Assembly: GCF_014495685.1 (NCBI RefSeq)
Contig: NZ_JACTVI010000011.1
Span: 69,690-133,689, forward strand
Length of the DNA: 64,000 bases
Reading direction: 5' to 3'
DNA from: Streptomyces sp. TRM68367
GTDB lineage: Bacteria; Actinomycetota; Actinomycetes; Streptomycetales; Streptomycetaceae
In this document: in pieces, positions 53,075-61,685 of the stretch
How positions within the stretch are numbered: the stretch's first letter is position 1
How the letters are laid out: each line of letters opens with the position of its first letter
The notes under the pieces: model-generated
What the model was told of the DNA's origin: nothing
The model's database searches: none
What the model saw: the letters and a program-made list of their open reading frames with translations, nothing else
Made by a program: the position numbers and the translations under genes

Positions 53075-55615
53075 GTGATCACCCGAGTGAGAGCCCGTAC
53101 GAGATCCCGAACCGCGGTGCTAGCAGCCGCCCTTGGAGTATCTGTCATGGCAGCCACCCTCCCCGCGACGGGTTCCGCGGCAGCCGCCGCAGCCCCGCAG
53201 CGCCTCACAGTCGACCTCGCCGCATCCGAAGGCCCGGTGATGCTCGGCGCCAACGGTTCGCTCTACGGGCTGAGCGACGACGGGGTGCCCAGCGACGCCG
53301 CGATGGAACCGCTGAAGATCACCAGCGTCTCGCAGAAGCCGGAGGGCGGCGCCCAGCACCCCAACGGCGACGCGCTCACGGTCTCGAAGTCGTTCTTCCG
53401 CAACAGCAGCGGCGAGATCAACGTGATGATGCAGGACATCTACGCCAAGTGGCCGTACGAGGACCTCGGCATCGACGACTACCTCCCCAAGGTCGACAGG
53501 ATCGCCAAGGAGGTGTCGGCGGCCCCGAACAGCGACCGCTTCGTCTACATCCCGTTCAACGAGCCCGACCAGATCTGGTACAAGCTCGGCGTCTCCGACC
53601 AGGCCGAGTACGAGAAGAACCGCGACCGGTTCTTCAAGGACTGGAAGACGGTGTACCACCGGATCCGCGCGATCGACCCGGACGCGAGGATCGCGGGCCC
53701 CAACGAAGCCGCCTACCACACCCGCCTGCTGAAGGACTTCCTGGCGTTCGCCAAGCGGGAGAACGTCCTGCCGCAGGTGATGACCTGGCACGAGCTGGGC
53801 TCCGGTTCGCTGCGCGACTTCCAGGCGCACTACGACAACTACCGCTCCCTGGAGCGCGAGGCGGGCATCGCACCGCTGAAGATCAACATCGACGAGTACG
53901 CCAACCGCCGTGACCTGTCCGTACCGGGGCAGCTCGTGCAGTGGGTGTCGATGTTCGAGCGGAACAAGGTGTACGCCAACATGGCCTACTGGGATGCCGC
54001 GGGCAACCTCAGCGGCCATGTGGTGCGCTCCAACATCCCCAACGGCGGCTGGTGGTTCTTCCGCTGGTACGCCGGGATGACCGGCGACACCGTGAAGGTG
54101 ACCCCGCCGCAGCCCAACACCATCGACACCCTCCAGGCTCTCGCCTCCCTCGACACCTCCCGCCGCCAGGCGCAGGTCCTGCTGGGCGGCTCGGCGGGTG
54201 ACTCGGACGTCGTGGTCAGGAACGTCTCCCCGTCCGTCTTCGGCCGCACGGTCACCGCGACCGTCGCCGAGGCCGCCTGGTCCGGGTACGAGGGTCAGCA
54301 CGCGGCGCCGCGCGTGCTCGCCCGTACGAAGGTGAACGTGGCCGACGACGGCACGGTGACCGTCCCGCTGCGCGGCCTGCACAAGATGTCCGCGTACCGG
54401 GTCGTCCTCACTCCCGGCGGCTCCGGCACCCCGTCCGCCGCAGACGTCCCCTGGTCGGCGTCGTACGAGGCCGAGGACGCGGCGATCACCGCCGGGCAGG
54501 TCTACACCCAGGGCACGGTCAGCAACGCCAACGGCTACGCGGCCTCCGGCACCAAGGACGTGGGCTCGCTCAACCAGGCCACCAGCAAGGTCGGCTTCAC
54601 GGTGACGGTCCCGAAGGACGGCACGTACGATCTGGCGATCCTGTACGGCAACCAGTCCGGCGGCCCGGCCACGCAGAAACTGTCGGTCGACGGCGGGGAG
54701 GCGACCACCGTCACCTATCCGTCCACCGAGAACTGGACCTACCGCGCCAAGAAGGACGTCACGGTACGGCTTTCGCAGGGCAAGCACGTGCTGACGCTGG
54801 CCAAGGGCGACGCCGAGGTGACCCTCGACCGCATCGACCTGACGGCCCGCGCGGGCGCGGCCTCCGCGTCGTACGAGGCGACGCTGGCGGACATCAGCGG
54901 CAGGCCGGCGTACGACTACTCCTCGTCGGCCGGTGTGGGCACGGGTGCCCTGGTCCTGCGCTCGGGCGACAAGGCGGTGTTCGACGTCTACGCGCCGCGC
55001 GACGGCTACTTCACGGTGGTGCCGCGGTCCTCGGCGGCCGTGCAGCTGAGCCTGCACGGCGAGACGGTGACGGCCGCGCCGGGCCGCCCCCTGCGGCTCT
55101 ACCTCGTGGCGGGCAACAACCGCGTCGCGATGACCTCGCAGAACGCCGCCGTCCGCTCGCTCGACGTCTCGGGTGAGGGCTCCACGGCCGGTGTGCTCTC
55201 GTACGAGGGCGCCCAGGCGAGTCTCGCCGGCGGTGCCAAGCTCGTCGACTCGGCGCACGCCTCGGCCGGTTCGTACATCGGCTGGCTGGGCAACAGTCCC
55301 TCCAGCACCGCCGAGTTCACGGTGGACGCGCCGAAGCCCGGCCGCTACATGCTCGTCGTCCACTACGCGCACAACGACCGGCGCGACAACGGTCACGCCT
55401 ACAACACGGACATCATGTCCCGTACGGCGGACGTCACCGTCGGGTCCGGGGCTCCGCAGAAGGTCACCTTCAAGAACACGTGGAGCTGGGACGACTACTG
55501 GACGGTGGGCGTCCCGGTCGACTTCGAGCAGGGCGCCAACAAGGTGAGGTTCGGCAACGCCACAGCCTGGGCGCCGGACATCGACCGCATCGAACTGGGC
55601 CGCGTGGCGCAGTAG
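53075..55615 (+). CDS. Secreted clan-A glycosidase with two carbohydrate-binding modules
   Basis: 846 aa from GTG 53075, with GGAGG 9 nt upstream. Signal peptide ends near GSAAAAAAP. The barrel (about 40-380) has the likely acid/base Glu in YIPFNEPDQIWYK and a candidate nucleophile Glu in KINIDEYANRRD, plus MTWHELGSGS. This pattern is GH39/GH-A-like, but I cannot fix the family. Two CBM6/35-like modules follow (ASYEAEDAAITAGQVYTQG and LSYEGAQASLAGGAKLV). It is last in the LacI-ABC operon, so it probably releases the oligosaccharide that the transporter takes up. Confidence 0.82.
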   Translation: MITRVRARTRSRTAVLAAALGVSVMAATLPATGSAAAAAAPQRLTVDLAASEGPVMLGANGSLYGLSDDGVPSDAAMEPLKITSVSQKPEGGAQHPNGDALTVSKSFFRNSSGEINVMMQDIYAKWPYEDLGIDDYLPKVDRIAKEVSAAPNSDRFVYIPFNEPDQIWYKLGVSDQAEYEKNRDRFFKDWKTVYHRIRAIDPDARIAGPNEAAYHTRLLKDFLAFAKRENVLPQVMTWHELGSGSLRDFQAHYDNYRSLEREAGIAPLKINIDEYANRRDLSVPGQLVQWVSMFERNKVYANMAYWDAAGNLSGHVVRSNIPNGGWWFFRWYAGMTGDTVKVTPPQPNTIDTLQALASLDTSRRQAQVLLGGSAGDSDVVVRNVSPSVFGRTVTATVAEAAWSGYEGQHAAPRVLARTKVNVADDGTVTVPLRGLHKMSAYRVVLTPGGSGTPSAADVPWSASYEAEDAAITAGQVYTQGTVSNANGYAASGTKDVGSLNQATSKVGFTVTVPKDGTYDLAILYGNQSGGPATQKLSVDGGEATTVTYPSTENWTYRAKKDVTVRLSQGKHVLTLAKGDAEVTLDRIDLTARAGAASASYEATLADISGRPAYDYSSSAGVGTGALVLRSGDKAVFDVYAPRDGYFTVVPRSSAAVQLSLHGETVTAAPGRPLRLYLVAGNNRVAMTSQNAAVRSLDVSGEGSTAGVLSYEGAQASLAGGAKLVDSAHASAGSYIGWLGNSPSSTAEFTVDAPKPGRYMLVVHYAHNDRRDNGHAYNTDIMSRTADVTVGSGAPQKVTFKNTWSWDDYWTVGVPVDFEQGANKVRFGNATAWAPDIDRIELGRVAQ

Positions 55616-55734
55616 GCACCGCTTGCCGCTCCACGCCGGGAGGCCGGCCCTTCCGGCGTGGGGCGCGACCGGGGCCACGAGCCGAAGTACCACCGGACCG
55701 GGCTGTGCTGGGACCGCGCGGGCGTCGCAGTCGT

Positions 55735-56140
55735 CGTCACGACCGGCCGTACCCGATAGCTGTTGCTGCGCGTCAGGTCGGCGGTGGCGTCGACGAAGTT
55801 GGTGCCGCCGGTCAGGACCTGGGAGTTGAGCTTGGCGTAGGCGCCCCCGGCGGTGGAGCGGTACACGTTGAAGCCGATGCCGTCCGGGTCGAGCCCCAGC
55901 AGGCGCCAGGAGACGAGCACCTCGGTGCTGCTCCTTGCGGACGGCCACGACCCCGCGGCCCAGGTTCTCCATCGTGCGCGCGGCCGCCTGCGCCGTGGCG
56001 CCGGAGGACGCGGTGTGCGGGGATGCGCTCGGCGAGGTGAGGTTCGTGGCGGTGAGGGCGAGGACGGCCGAGGCTGTGATGGCGGGCCACCGTAAGGCCC
56101 GCAGCCGGCGTGTGCGGTGGTGCGTGAAGACCTCCGTCCC
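55735..56140 (-). pseudogene. N-terminal remnant of a PL11 rhamnogalacturonan lyase
   Basis: A signal-like segment (RALRWPAITASAVLALTATN) is followed by MENLGRGVVAVRK, then by SSTEVLVSWRLLGLDPDGIGFNVYRST and NFVDATADLTRSNSYRVRPVV in the next frame. One extra G near 55934 (AAGGAGC) causes the shift. The fibronectin-like N-terminal domain matches YesW/PL11 lyases. The ~500-residue catalytic propeller is missing, because the sequence loses homology beyond ~55735. No in-frame ATG/GTG remains at the 5' end. The enzyme would have cleaved rhamnogalacturonan I backbones. Confidence 0.75.
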
Positions 56141-56207
56141 AGTGGTGCATCATGCTTCGTTTTGGTGCATGTTGCTCGCACTGAGTGACGTGAGTCAATG
56201 GAGTGCG

Positions 56208-56493
56208 TCAAGTTGAAGCATGGAAACCGCAGGACGCCCTGACGATCAGGCGGGGTTGCAGGAAGAGCTGGTGGACGGGGCCCGCAGCGGGGTCGGGGAT
56301 GTCGAGGCGGTCCAGGAGTATCCGTGCGGCTCGCTCGCCCAGTTCGTGCTTGGGCGGTGCGACGGCGGTCAGGGGCACGTCGGCCAGCGAGGCGATCTCG
56401 TCGTCGTAGGCGATCAGCGCCAGGTCCTCGGGCGCGCGCAGGCCGCGGGTGCGCAGGCGCCGCATCACCTCGATCGCGTCGTGGTCGCACGGC
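56208..56493 (-). pseudogene. C-terminal fragment of a LacI-family regulator
   Basis: The frame ending at 56208 encodes CDHDAIEVMRRLRTRGLRAPEDLALIAYDDEIASLADVPLTAVAPPKHELGERAARILLDRL up to its natural stop, the last ~95 residues of a LacI effector domain. The helix-turn-helix and three quarters of the effector domain are missing. It may once have controlled the adjacent lyase remnant. Confidence 0.85.
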
Positions 56494-56845
56494 CATGAGG
56501 TCCTGACGGTACAAAGTGAGGTTCCTGACGGTCCGGGTGCGGTCCTGACGGCCGGTCGAGCGCGCCCACGGTTCCGGATCCCCGAACGGCCGGCCCCACA
56601 GCCGACGCCGAGGACGTGCCCATGCGCCTCTCCCCCACCCCACACCGCGACACCGCGCGCAGGCTCCTGCAGGCCCTGCGCTGCCCCCACCGCTGTCCTC
56701 TCCTCCTCCGGTCCGGCTCCGGGTCCTCCCGGAAACCTCCTGCACACGGAGGACGACCAGAGGGGGCTGTGAGTTGCCTGTGCGCAGACGAAGACGGTGT
56801 GAACGGGGAGAGTGCAGTGGGCAGTTGTGCAGGGCTGCCGTGGCG
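56494..56845. other. Gene-free stretch between LacI remnant and kinase gene
   Basis: No frame on either strand gives recognisable protein over these 352 bp. It probably contains the terminator side of the kinase gene and leftover DNA from the neighbouring deletions. Nothing specific is seen. Confidence 0.4.
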
Positions 56846-58723
56846 TCAGTCCGTGCTGCGCAGCGCGGACCACGTCGCGCGGCCCACGATGCCGTCGGCG
56901 TCGAGACCCTTGTCGCTCTGGAAGCTGCGCACCGCGGCCTCCGTGCCGGGTCCGAACTCGCCGTCCACGCCGTTGCCTCCGACGCCGTACCCGCGCTTCG
57001 TCAGCATGCACTGCGCCTGCAGCACGCGTTTGCCGCTGTCTCCTTGCCGCGTGCGTCCGATGCCGGAGTAGTACGTGCAGTCGGAGATCCAGGGCGGGGT
57101 CTCCGGCTCGGGCGGTGGCGGGTTGGTGGAGGGCGGGGTGGCGTCGGTGGGCGCGCTGGGCTCGGCAGTCGGCGCGGAGGGATCGTTGGGGCGGGCGCCG
57201 TCGTTGGTGCCGGACGCGTCGGGACGCGGAGTGGCGCCCGCCTCGACGGGGTCGCGCCGGCCATCGGCAGCGGCGCCGCCAGGGCTCGCCGCGGCGCCGC
57301 CGTCCGGGCCGGGCATGCCGTACGACGCTCCGGGCTTCGACGGGGCGGCGGGGTCGCCGGATGTGCTGGCCACGGGGGCCGTCGCCCGGTCTCCGGGGGT
57401 GGAGGCGGTCGCGGGCGCGTCCTGGCGGGTGAGGACGAGGATGCCCGCGGCGACCGCGCACACGGCGAGGCCTCCGGCGAGGGCCAGCACCGACTTCTTC
57501 CGTTCTCTGAGGCGAGTGCCCATCAGGCGTAACTGTCCCAGGGCAGGGGTGGCTGCCGGATGCGCCTGCTCGGCCGGTGGTTCGGAACCGGACGGGGCAG
57601 GCTGCTCCGTCCGCTCGGCCGATACCGGCGGTACGGCATCCCGTCCGGCGGGGATCGAAGGCGCCGTCCGCTGCGCGGCGGGGTTCGGCGGTCCCGACTG
57701 CGGCCCGTCGCCGGGAGTCCGGGCGCCAGGAGTCCGGGCGCCAGGCATCCGTTCCACGGGACGGTCGTACAGCGCCTCGTACGCCCGTTGCCGCGCCAGC
57801 GCCCTGCCGCCCAGTGGCTCCGGCCAGCCGGGGTTCGCGGGCTGCGCCTGCGCCGCCGCTTCGATCAGGTCCTGCGGGGTGGGCCGCTGCTCGGGCTCCT
57901 TGGCGAGGCAGGCGGACAGCAGCGCGGCGAGGTCCGCGTCGGCCGCCGCCACCCCGCCGATCACCCCGGGATTCGGTTCCTCGAACGCCACCCGGTGCAT
58001 GACGTCGACACCCGTGCCGTCGCCGAACGGCGCACGCCCCGACGCCGCGTACACCAGCGTCCCGGCCAGCGAGAACACGTCGGACGCCGTGTCGCTGTGG
58101 CCCGTCCGCAGGTGCTCCGGCGACATGTAGGCCGGCGTTCCCACGCGGTTGCCCGTACCGGTGATCGCGCTGGCGTCGGCGGCCTTGGAGATGCCGAAGT
58201 CGATGAGGTGCGCGCCGCGGGCGGAGAGCAGGACGTTGGACGGCTTCAGGTCCCGGTGCACGATTCCCGCGGCGGCGAGGTCGGCCAGCGCCTGCCCCAG
58301 ATCGGCCACCAGCCGCCAGACCGCGGAAGCCCCCAGGGCGCCGTCCTCGCGCACCGCATCCGCCAGGTCGAGGCCGGGCAGGTACTCGGTGGCCATCCAC
58401 AGCAGTTCGTCCTGGAAGCCCGTGCCGCACAGCCTGGGCGTGTGCGGGCTGCGGACCCGGTCGTGCACCGCCGCCTCGCGCTCGAACCGGCGCCGGAACC
58501 TGATGTCCTCCGCGTACTCCGGCCTGATCACCTTCACCGCGACGAGCCCCGTGCCGCCATGCGCGGGACGCGCCAGGTAGACCCGGCCCATACCGCCGCT
58601 GCCGAGCAGCGCCAGCGGGACATAGGGACCGACGCGAGCCGGGTCGCCGAGCCGCAGGGGTGCGGCGCCCGCCTGCCGCAGTACGGCTGCCTCGTCCGGT
58701 GGCACTGGCCGTTGCTCTGACAC
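56846..58723 (-). CDS. Membrane Ser/Thr protein kinase with C-terminal peptidoglycan-binding domain
   Basis: 625 aa from GTG 58723, with GGGGGA upstream (GTG 58753 is also in frame). The kinase domain (~28-290) shows LLGSGGMGRVYLA, VAVKVIRPEYA, IVHRDLKPSNVLLS, IDFGIS and GTPAYMSPEHL. A Pro/Ala-rich juxtamembrane segment leads to one TM helix (SVLALAGGLAVCAVAAGILVLT). An extracellular Thr/Pro-rich linker and a PG_binding_1 domain (GKRVLQAQCMLTKRGYG, VDGEFGPGTEAAVRSFQSDKGLDADGIVG) follow. It likely senses cell-wall material outside and phosphorylates targets inside, replacing the PASTA repeats of PknB-type kinases. Confidence 0.93.
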   Translation of the reverse strand: MSEQRPVPPDEAAVLRQAGAAPLRLGDPARVGPYVPLALLGSGGMGRVYLARPAHGGTGLVAVKVIRPEYAEDIRFRRRFEREAAVHDRVRSPHTPRLCGTGFQDELLWMATEYLPGLDLADAVREDGALGASAVWRLVADLGQALADLAAAGIVHRDLKPSNVLLSARGAHLIDFGISKAADASAITGTGNRVGTPAYMSPEHLRTGHSDTASDVFSLAGTLVYAASGRAPFGDGTGVDVMHRVAFEEPNPGVIGGVAAADADLAALLSACLAKEPEQRPTPQDLIEAAAQAQPANPGWPEPLGGRALARQRAYEALYDRPVERMPGARTPGARTPGDGPQSGPPNPAAQRTAPSIPAGRDAVPPVSAERTEQPAPSGSEPPAEQAHPAATPALGQLRLMGTRLRERKKSVLALAGGLAVCAVAAGILVLTRQDAPATASTPGDRATAPVASTSGDPAAPSKPGASYGMPGPDGGAAASPGGAAADGRRDPVEAGATPRPDASGTNDGARPNDPSAPTAEPSAPTDATPPSTNPPPPEPETPPWISDCTYYSGIGRTRQGDSGKRVLQAQCMLTKRGYGVGGNGVDGEFGPGTEAAVRSFQSDKGLDADGIVGRATWSALRSTD

Positions 58724-58853
58724 GAATCCCCCGAAGTGATTTTCCACGTACACCAGTTCGCCACGAAAGGAGCACGAGGCTAACTCACCCTTGGGCGCAC
58801 GGTCAGCGTTTCCGTCACTAATTCACGGGAGCGCGCACGCAAATGAACATGTC

Positions 58854-59575
58854 ATGACCGCACCCGTCCCGTCGCCGGACGACGGGCGGCCGCTGTGGCG
58901 CAACCGGGACTTCATGCTGCTGTGGAGCGGCCAGGTCGTCCCGACCGAGGGCATGCGGATCACCTCGCCTACCCGCTGCTGGTGCTCGCGCTGACGGGCT
59001 CGCCGTGCCAGGCCGGGCTGGTGGGCTTCGCCCAGACCCTGCCGTTCCTCGTGCTGTACCTCCGGCGGGGGCGCTGGTCGACCGCTGGGGCCCCAGGGGG
59101 GTGCTGCGGGCCCTGGTCGCCCTGACCGGCGCGGTCAGTCTCGTCCTGGGCGCGCTCACGCTCGTACTGATCGTCCGAGCCCGGGAGTTGGGCACGTCCC
59201 CGGCGCTGATCGGCGTGATGCTGGCCCTGCCCGGCGGCGCGGCGATCGCCGGCGCCCTCGCCCGCCTGGCTGCACGGCCGGCTGCCGCCGCGCTGGGTGG
59301 TGATCGGGTCGCCGTGGTGGTGGGCCTGTGGTACGGCGGTGCTGGTGGCTGCCGTGCCTCTTTGCCGGCACCGCCGCCCGCGATACCAGCGCCTCGCCCG
59401 GGATCCGCGCCTCCGTGCCCGAGGCCGTCTTCCTCCGCAGCGGCGACTACGCCTCCCTGCGCCCCGGCTACTGGGTGTTCTACGCCCTGGGCCCGTTCAC
59501 CGCCGGCCGCGCGGCCTCGCCTTCTGCGCGAGCGCACACGGACGACGCCGAACACCTGCATCGGCCGCTACCTGA
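58854..59575 (+). pseudogene. Broken MFS exporter joined to an unrelated C-terminal tail
   Basis: ATG 58854 opens MTAPVPSPDDGRPLWRNRDFMLLWSGQVV, the N-terminus of an EntS-like MFS protein. Homology then hops frames: LAYPLLVLALTGSP, GLVGFAQTLPFLVLY, PAGALVDRWGPRG and LIGVMLALPGGAAIAGALA each lie in different frames, which indicates at least three indels. After ~59380 a different protein tail appears (SGDYASLRPGYWVFYALGPFTAG, then TPNTCIGRYLS in another frame). Such a tail is known to me from actinobacterial kinase-associated proteins. No functional product is likely. Confidence 0.85.
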
Positions 59576-59636
59576 GCACGAGTTCCGCCGGCTTCCCCCT
59601 CGTAGACCACGTCCACCGGACCGTTGCCGGACCGGC

Positions 59637-60080
59637 TCAGGCCGTCAAGGTCGCCCACACGGCGTGGCCGCCGGTGAGCCTGGACCGGTCGACGCCCCAG
59701 GTGTCCGCGAGCCCTTCCACCAGCAGCAGCCCGCGACCGCCCTCGTCGTCGAGCTCCGGCTCGCCGCAGCGGGGCACACCGCGGCTCAAGTGGTCGTGGT
59801 CGTGCACCTCGATCCGCAGACACGCGTCCGTGACAAGCCCGAAGCCGCACAGGAACCGCGTGCTGAGCGTGTGCCGTACGGCGTTGGTGGCCAGCTCCGA
59901 CAGGAGCAGGACGGCGTCCGCGCACAGCTCGGCCGGCAACTGCCAAGCGGTCAGCCACACGCTCAGGGAGCGGCGGGCCACGCCCACGCTGGAACGGTGT
60001 GCCGGGAGTTCGAGCCAGTGGGTGCGGTCCGGACTCATGACATCCAGGGACTGGGGAGAGGACGTCGTGTGGGGGGACAC
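59637..60080 (-). CDS. HATPase_c (RsbW-like) regulatory ATPase/kinase
   Basis: 147 aa from GTG 60080, with GGAAGG 8 nt upstream. The GHKL fold shows LLLSELATNAVRHT (N box), FGLVTDACLRIEVHDHD (G1) and EGGRGLLLVEGLADTWGV (G2). It is a small stand-alone domain of the anti-sigma/serine-kinase type, very common in Streptomyces beside XRE-DUF397 pairs. It would act in the cytoplasm by phosphorylating or sequestering a partner. The partner is not identifiable here. Confidence 0.9.
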   Translation of the reverse strand: MSPHTTSSPQSLDVMSPDRTHWLELPAHRSSVGVARRSLSVWLTAWQLPAELCADAVLLLSELATNAVRHTLSTRFLCGFGLVTDACLRIEVHDHDHLSRGVPRCGEPELDDEGGRGLLLVEGLADTWGVDRSRLTGGHAVWATLTA

Positions 60081-60399
60081 GGTGTTCGCCTTCCGTGGAG
60101 GGGCGCGGGCGCAGCGAGGGGAGGAAGGAGGGTCAGCGCTGGGCCTTGCGGGATTGGGGTGGTCCGGCCGGGCCCGGCATGTGGAAAGTCAGGGGGCGCC
60201 GACTCTCATGCGGGCATGACAGTTGACGATGAAGCAGCTTCGCGTGTGGCGAGTGAGGTTCACACAAGTAACTATGCTCGCACCCGAGTTCAAGCTGCAA
60301 CCAGCTGCCTGATAATTTCATGAAGCCGGTATCGATCTTGCGGAATTCAACAATCCGCTGTCAGGCTCAAGCTGGTGACAGTCCCTCGGGAGGTAGGGC
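60081..60399. promoter_or_regulatory. Divergent control region between HATPase and XRE genes
   Basis: 319 bp with no gene. The right half (about 60220-60360) is markedly AT-richer than its surroundings and should hold the XRE promoter. A palindrome GAAGCAGCTTC is at 60231-60241. Confidence 0.5.
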
Positions 60400-61275
60400 G
60401 TGAGCGAAGGCCGTTCAGGTACGGGCAGCACCAGTGCTCCCACCGTTCTCCGCATGATCCTGGGCCGGCGATTGCAGGAGCGCAGGCAGAACGCGGGCGC
60501 GTCGCTGGAGGACGCGGCCAGGGCCCTGCGGGTCAAGCCCCTGACCATCCGGCGGCTGGAGAAGGCGGAGGTCGGCCTCAAGCCCCTCTACGTGGAGAAA
60601 CTGCTGGAGACCTACGGGGCGGACCGGCAGGAGATCGAGGAGTTCGTCACCCTGGCCGAGCGGGCCAACGAGCCCGGCTGGTGGCACACCTACCGCGATG
60701 TGCTGCCCAGCTGGTTCAGCGCCTACGTGAGTCTGGAGACCGCGGCGAAGACCCTGCGCACCTACGAGCCGCACTACGTCACGGGGCTGCTGCAGACCTA
60801 CGCGTACGCGCACGCGGTGCTGCGCGGGGGCTTCCCCAACGACCACGACGAGGACCTCGAGCGGCGGGTGGATCTGCGGCTGCGCCGCCAGAGCCTGCTG
60901 GAGAGACCCGACGCGCCCACGCTGTGGGTGGTGATGGAGGAGGCCGTACTGCACCGGGTGGTGGGCGGCCCCGAGGTGATGCGGGAGCAGATCGAGCGGC
61001 TGCTGGAGGTCTCGGAGCTGGCGCACGTCAGCATCGACATCGTGCCGTTCGCGGCCGGCGCCCATGTCGGCGCGTGCGCGCCGTTCACCTACTTCCGCTT
61101 CGAGGAGCCGGAACTGCCGGACATCGTCTACAGCGAGATCCTCACCGGTGCCATGTACCAGGACCAGCGCTCCGACGTGGCGTCCCATCTCGAAGCGCAC
61201 AACCGCATGTCCCTGCTGACCTCGGGCGCGGACAGCAGGGCGCTCCTGAACCGCATGCGCAAGGAGTACTCATGA
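60400..61275 (+). CDS. XRE-family regulator with DUF5753 domain
   Basis: 291 aa from GTG 60400, with GGGAGG 7 nt upstream. Helix-turn-helix at ~17-75 (LGRRLQERRQNAGASLEDAARALRVKPLTIRRLEKAEVGLK), then the DUF5753 effector domain (WWHTYRDVLPSWFSAYVSLETAAKTLRTYEPHYVTGLLQT, LHRVVGGPEVMREQIERLL, VPFAAGAHVGACAPFTYFRF). Such WhiJ/Scr1-like proteins control development or secondary metabolism together with a small DUF397 partner, here in ATGA overlap. Confidence 0.93.
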   Translation: MSEGRSGTGSTSAPTVLRMILGRRLQERRQNAGASLEDAARALRVKPLTIRRLEKAEVGLKPLYVEKLLETYGADRQEIEEFVTLAERANEPGWWHTYRDVLPSWFSAYVSLETAAKTLRTYEPHYVTGLLQTYAYAHAVLRGGFPNDHDEDLERRVDLRLRRQSLLERPDAPTLWVVMEEAVLHRVVGGPEVMREQIERLLEVSELAHVSIDIVPFAAGAHVGACAPFTYFRFEEPELPDIVYSEILTGAMYQDQRSDVASHLEAHNRMSLLTSGADSRALLNRMRKEYS

Positions 61276-61589
61276 CCGCCATCGACGGCCACGTCTACGC
61301 CAATGTCTACAACGGGATGCCCGCCTCGGACCTCGGCGACCAGGGCTGGGAGTCCCCGTGGAGCGGCCCCAACGGGGGCCAGTGCGTGCAGACGAAGCAG
61401 CTCGCCGACGGCCGCGTGGCCCTGCGGCAGTCGACCGATCCCGCCGGTCCCGCGCTGATCTACACGCCGGAGGAGATCGCCGCGTTCGTCGCGGGCGTCA
61501 AGCGGGGCATGGCCGACCATCTGACGGCGGCCGAACGTATGGCGACCGCCGACCGCATGGCGGCCGCCGACCGTTTGACGGCCGGCTGA
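61272..61589 (+). CDS. DUF397-domain protein
   Basis: 105 aa, ATG 61272 overlapping the XRE stop (ATGA). The DUF397 core is QTKQLADGRVALRQSTDPAGPALIYTPEEIAAFVAGVKRG. A short C-terminal near-repeat (ATADRMAAADRL) follows. DUF397 proteins act as small antagonists or co-factors of the adjacent XRE regulator in WhiJ-like systems. Tight coupling supports a shared role here. Confidence 0.9.
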   Translation: MTAIDGHVYANVYNGMPASDLGDQGWESPWSGPNGGQCVQTKQLADGRVALRQSTDPAGPALIYTPEEIAAFVAGVKRGMADHLTAAERMATADRMAAADRLTAG

Positions 61590-61685
61590 ATCCGGACCGA
61601 CCCGAACGGGAAGGAACCGACCGGCCCCGGCCGTGACCTGCCCGAACCCCCACTTCCCCCACACGCACCTTCCGAAAGGGACAGG

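Noticed and set aside
56616..57071. Plus-strand frame starting MRLSPTPHRDTARRLLQ
   Set aside because: The opening resembles a few known N-termini but the rest is antisense to the kinase gene; no support beyond ~20 residues.
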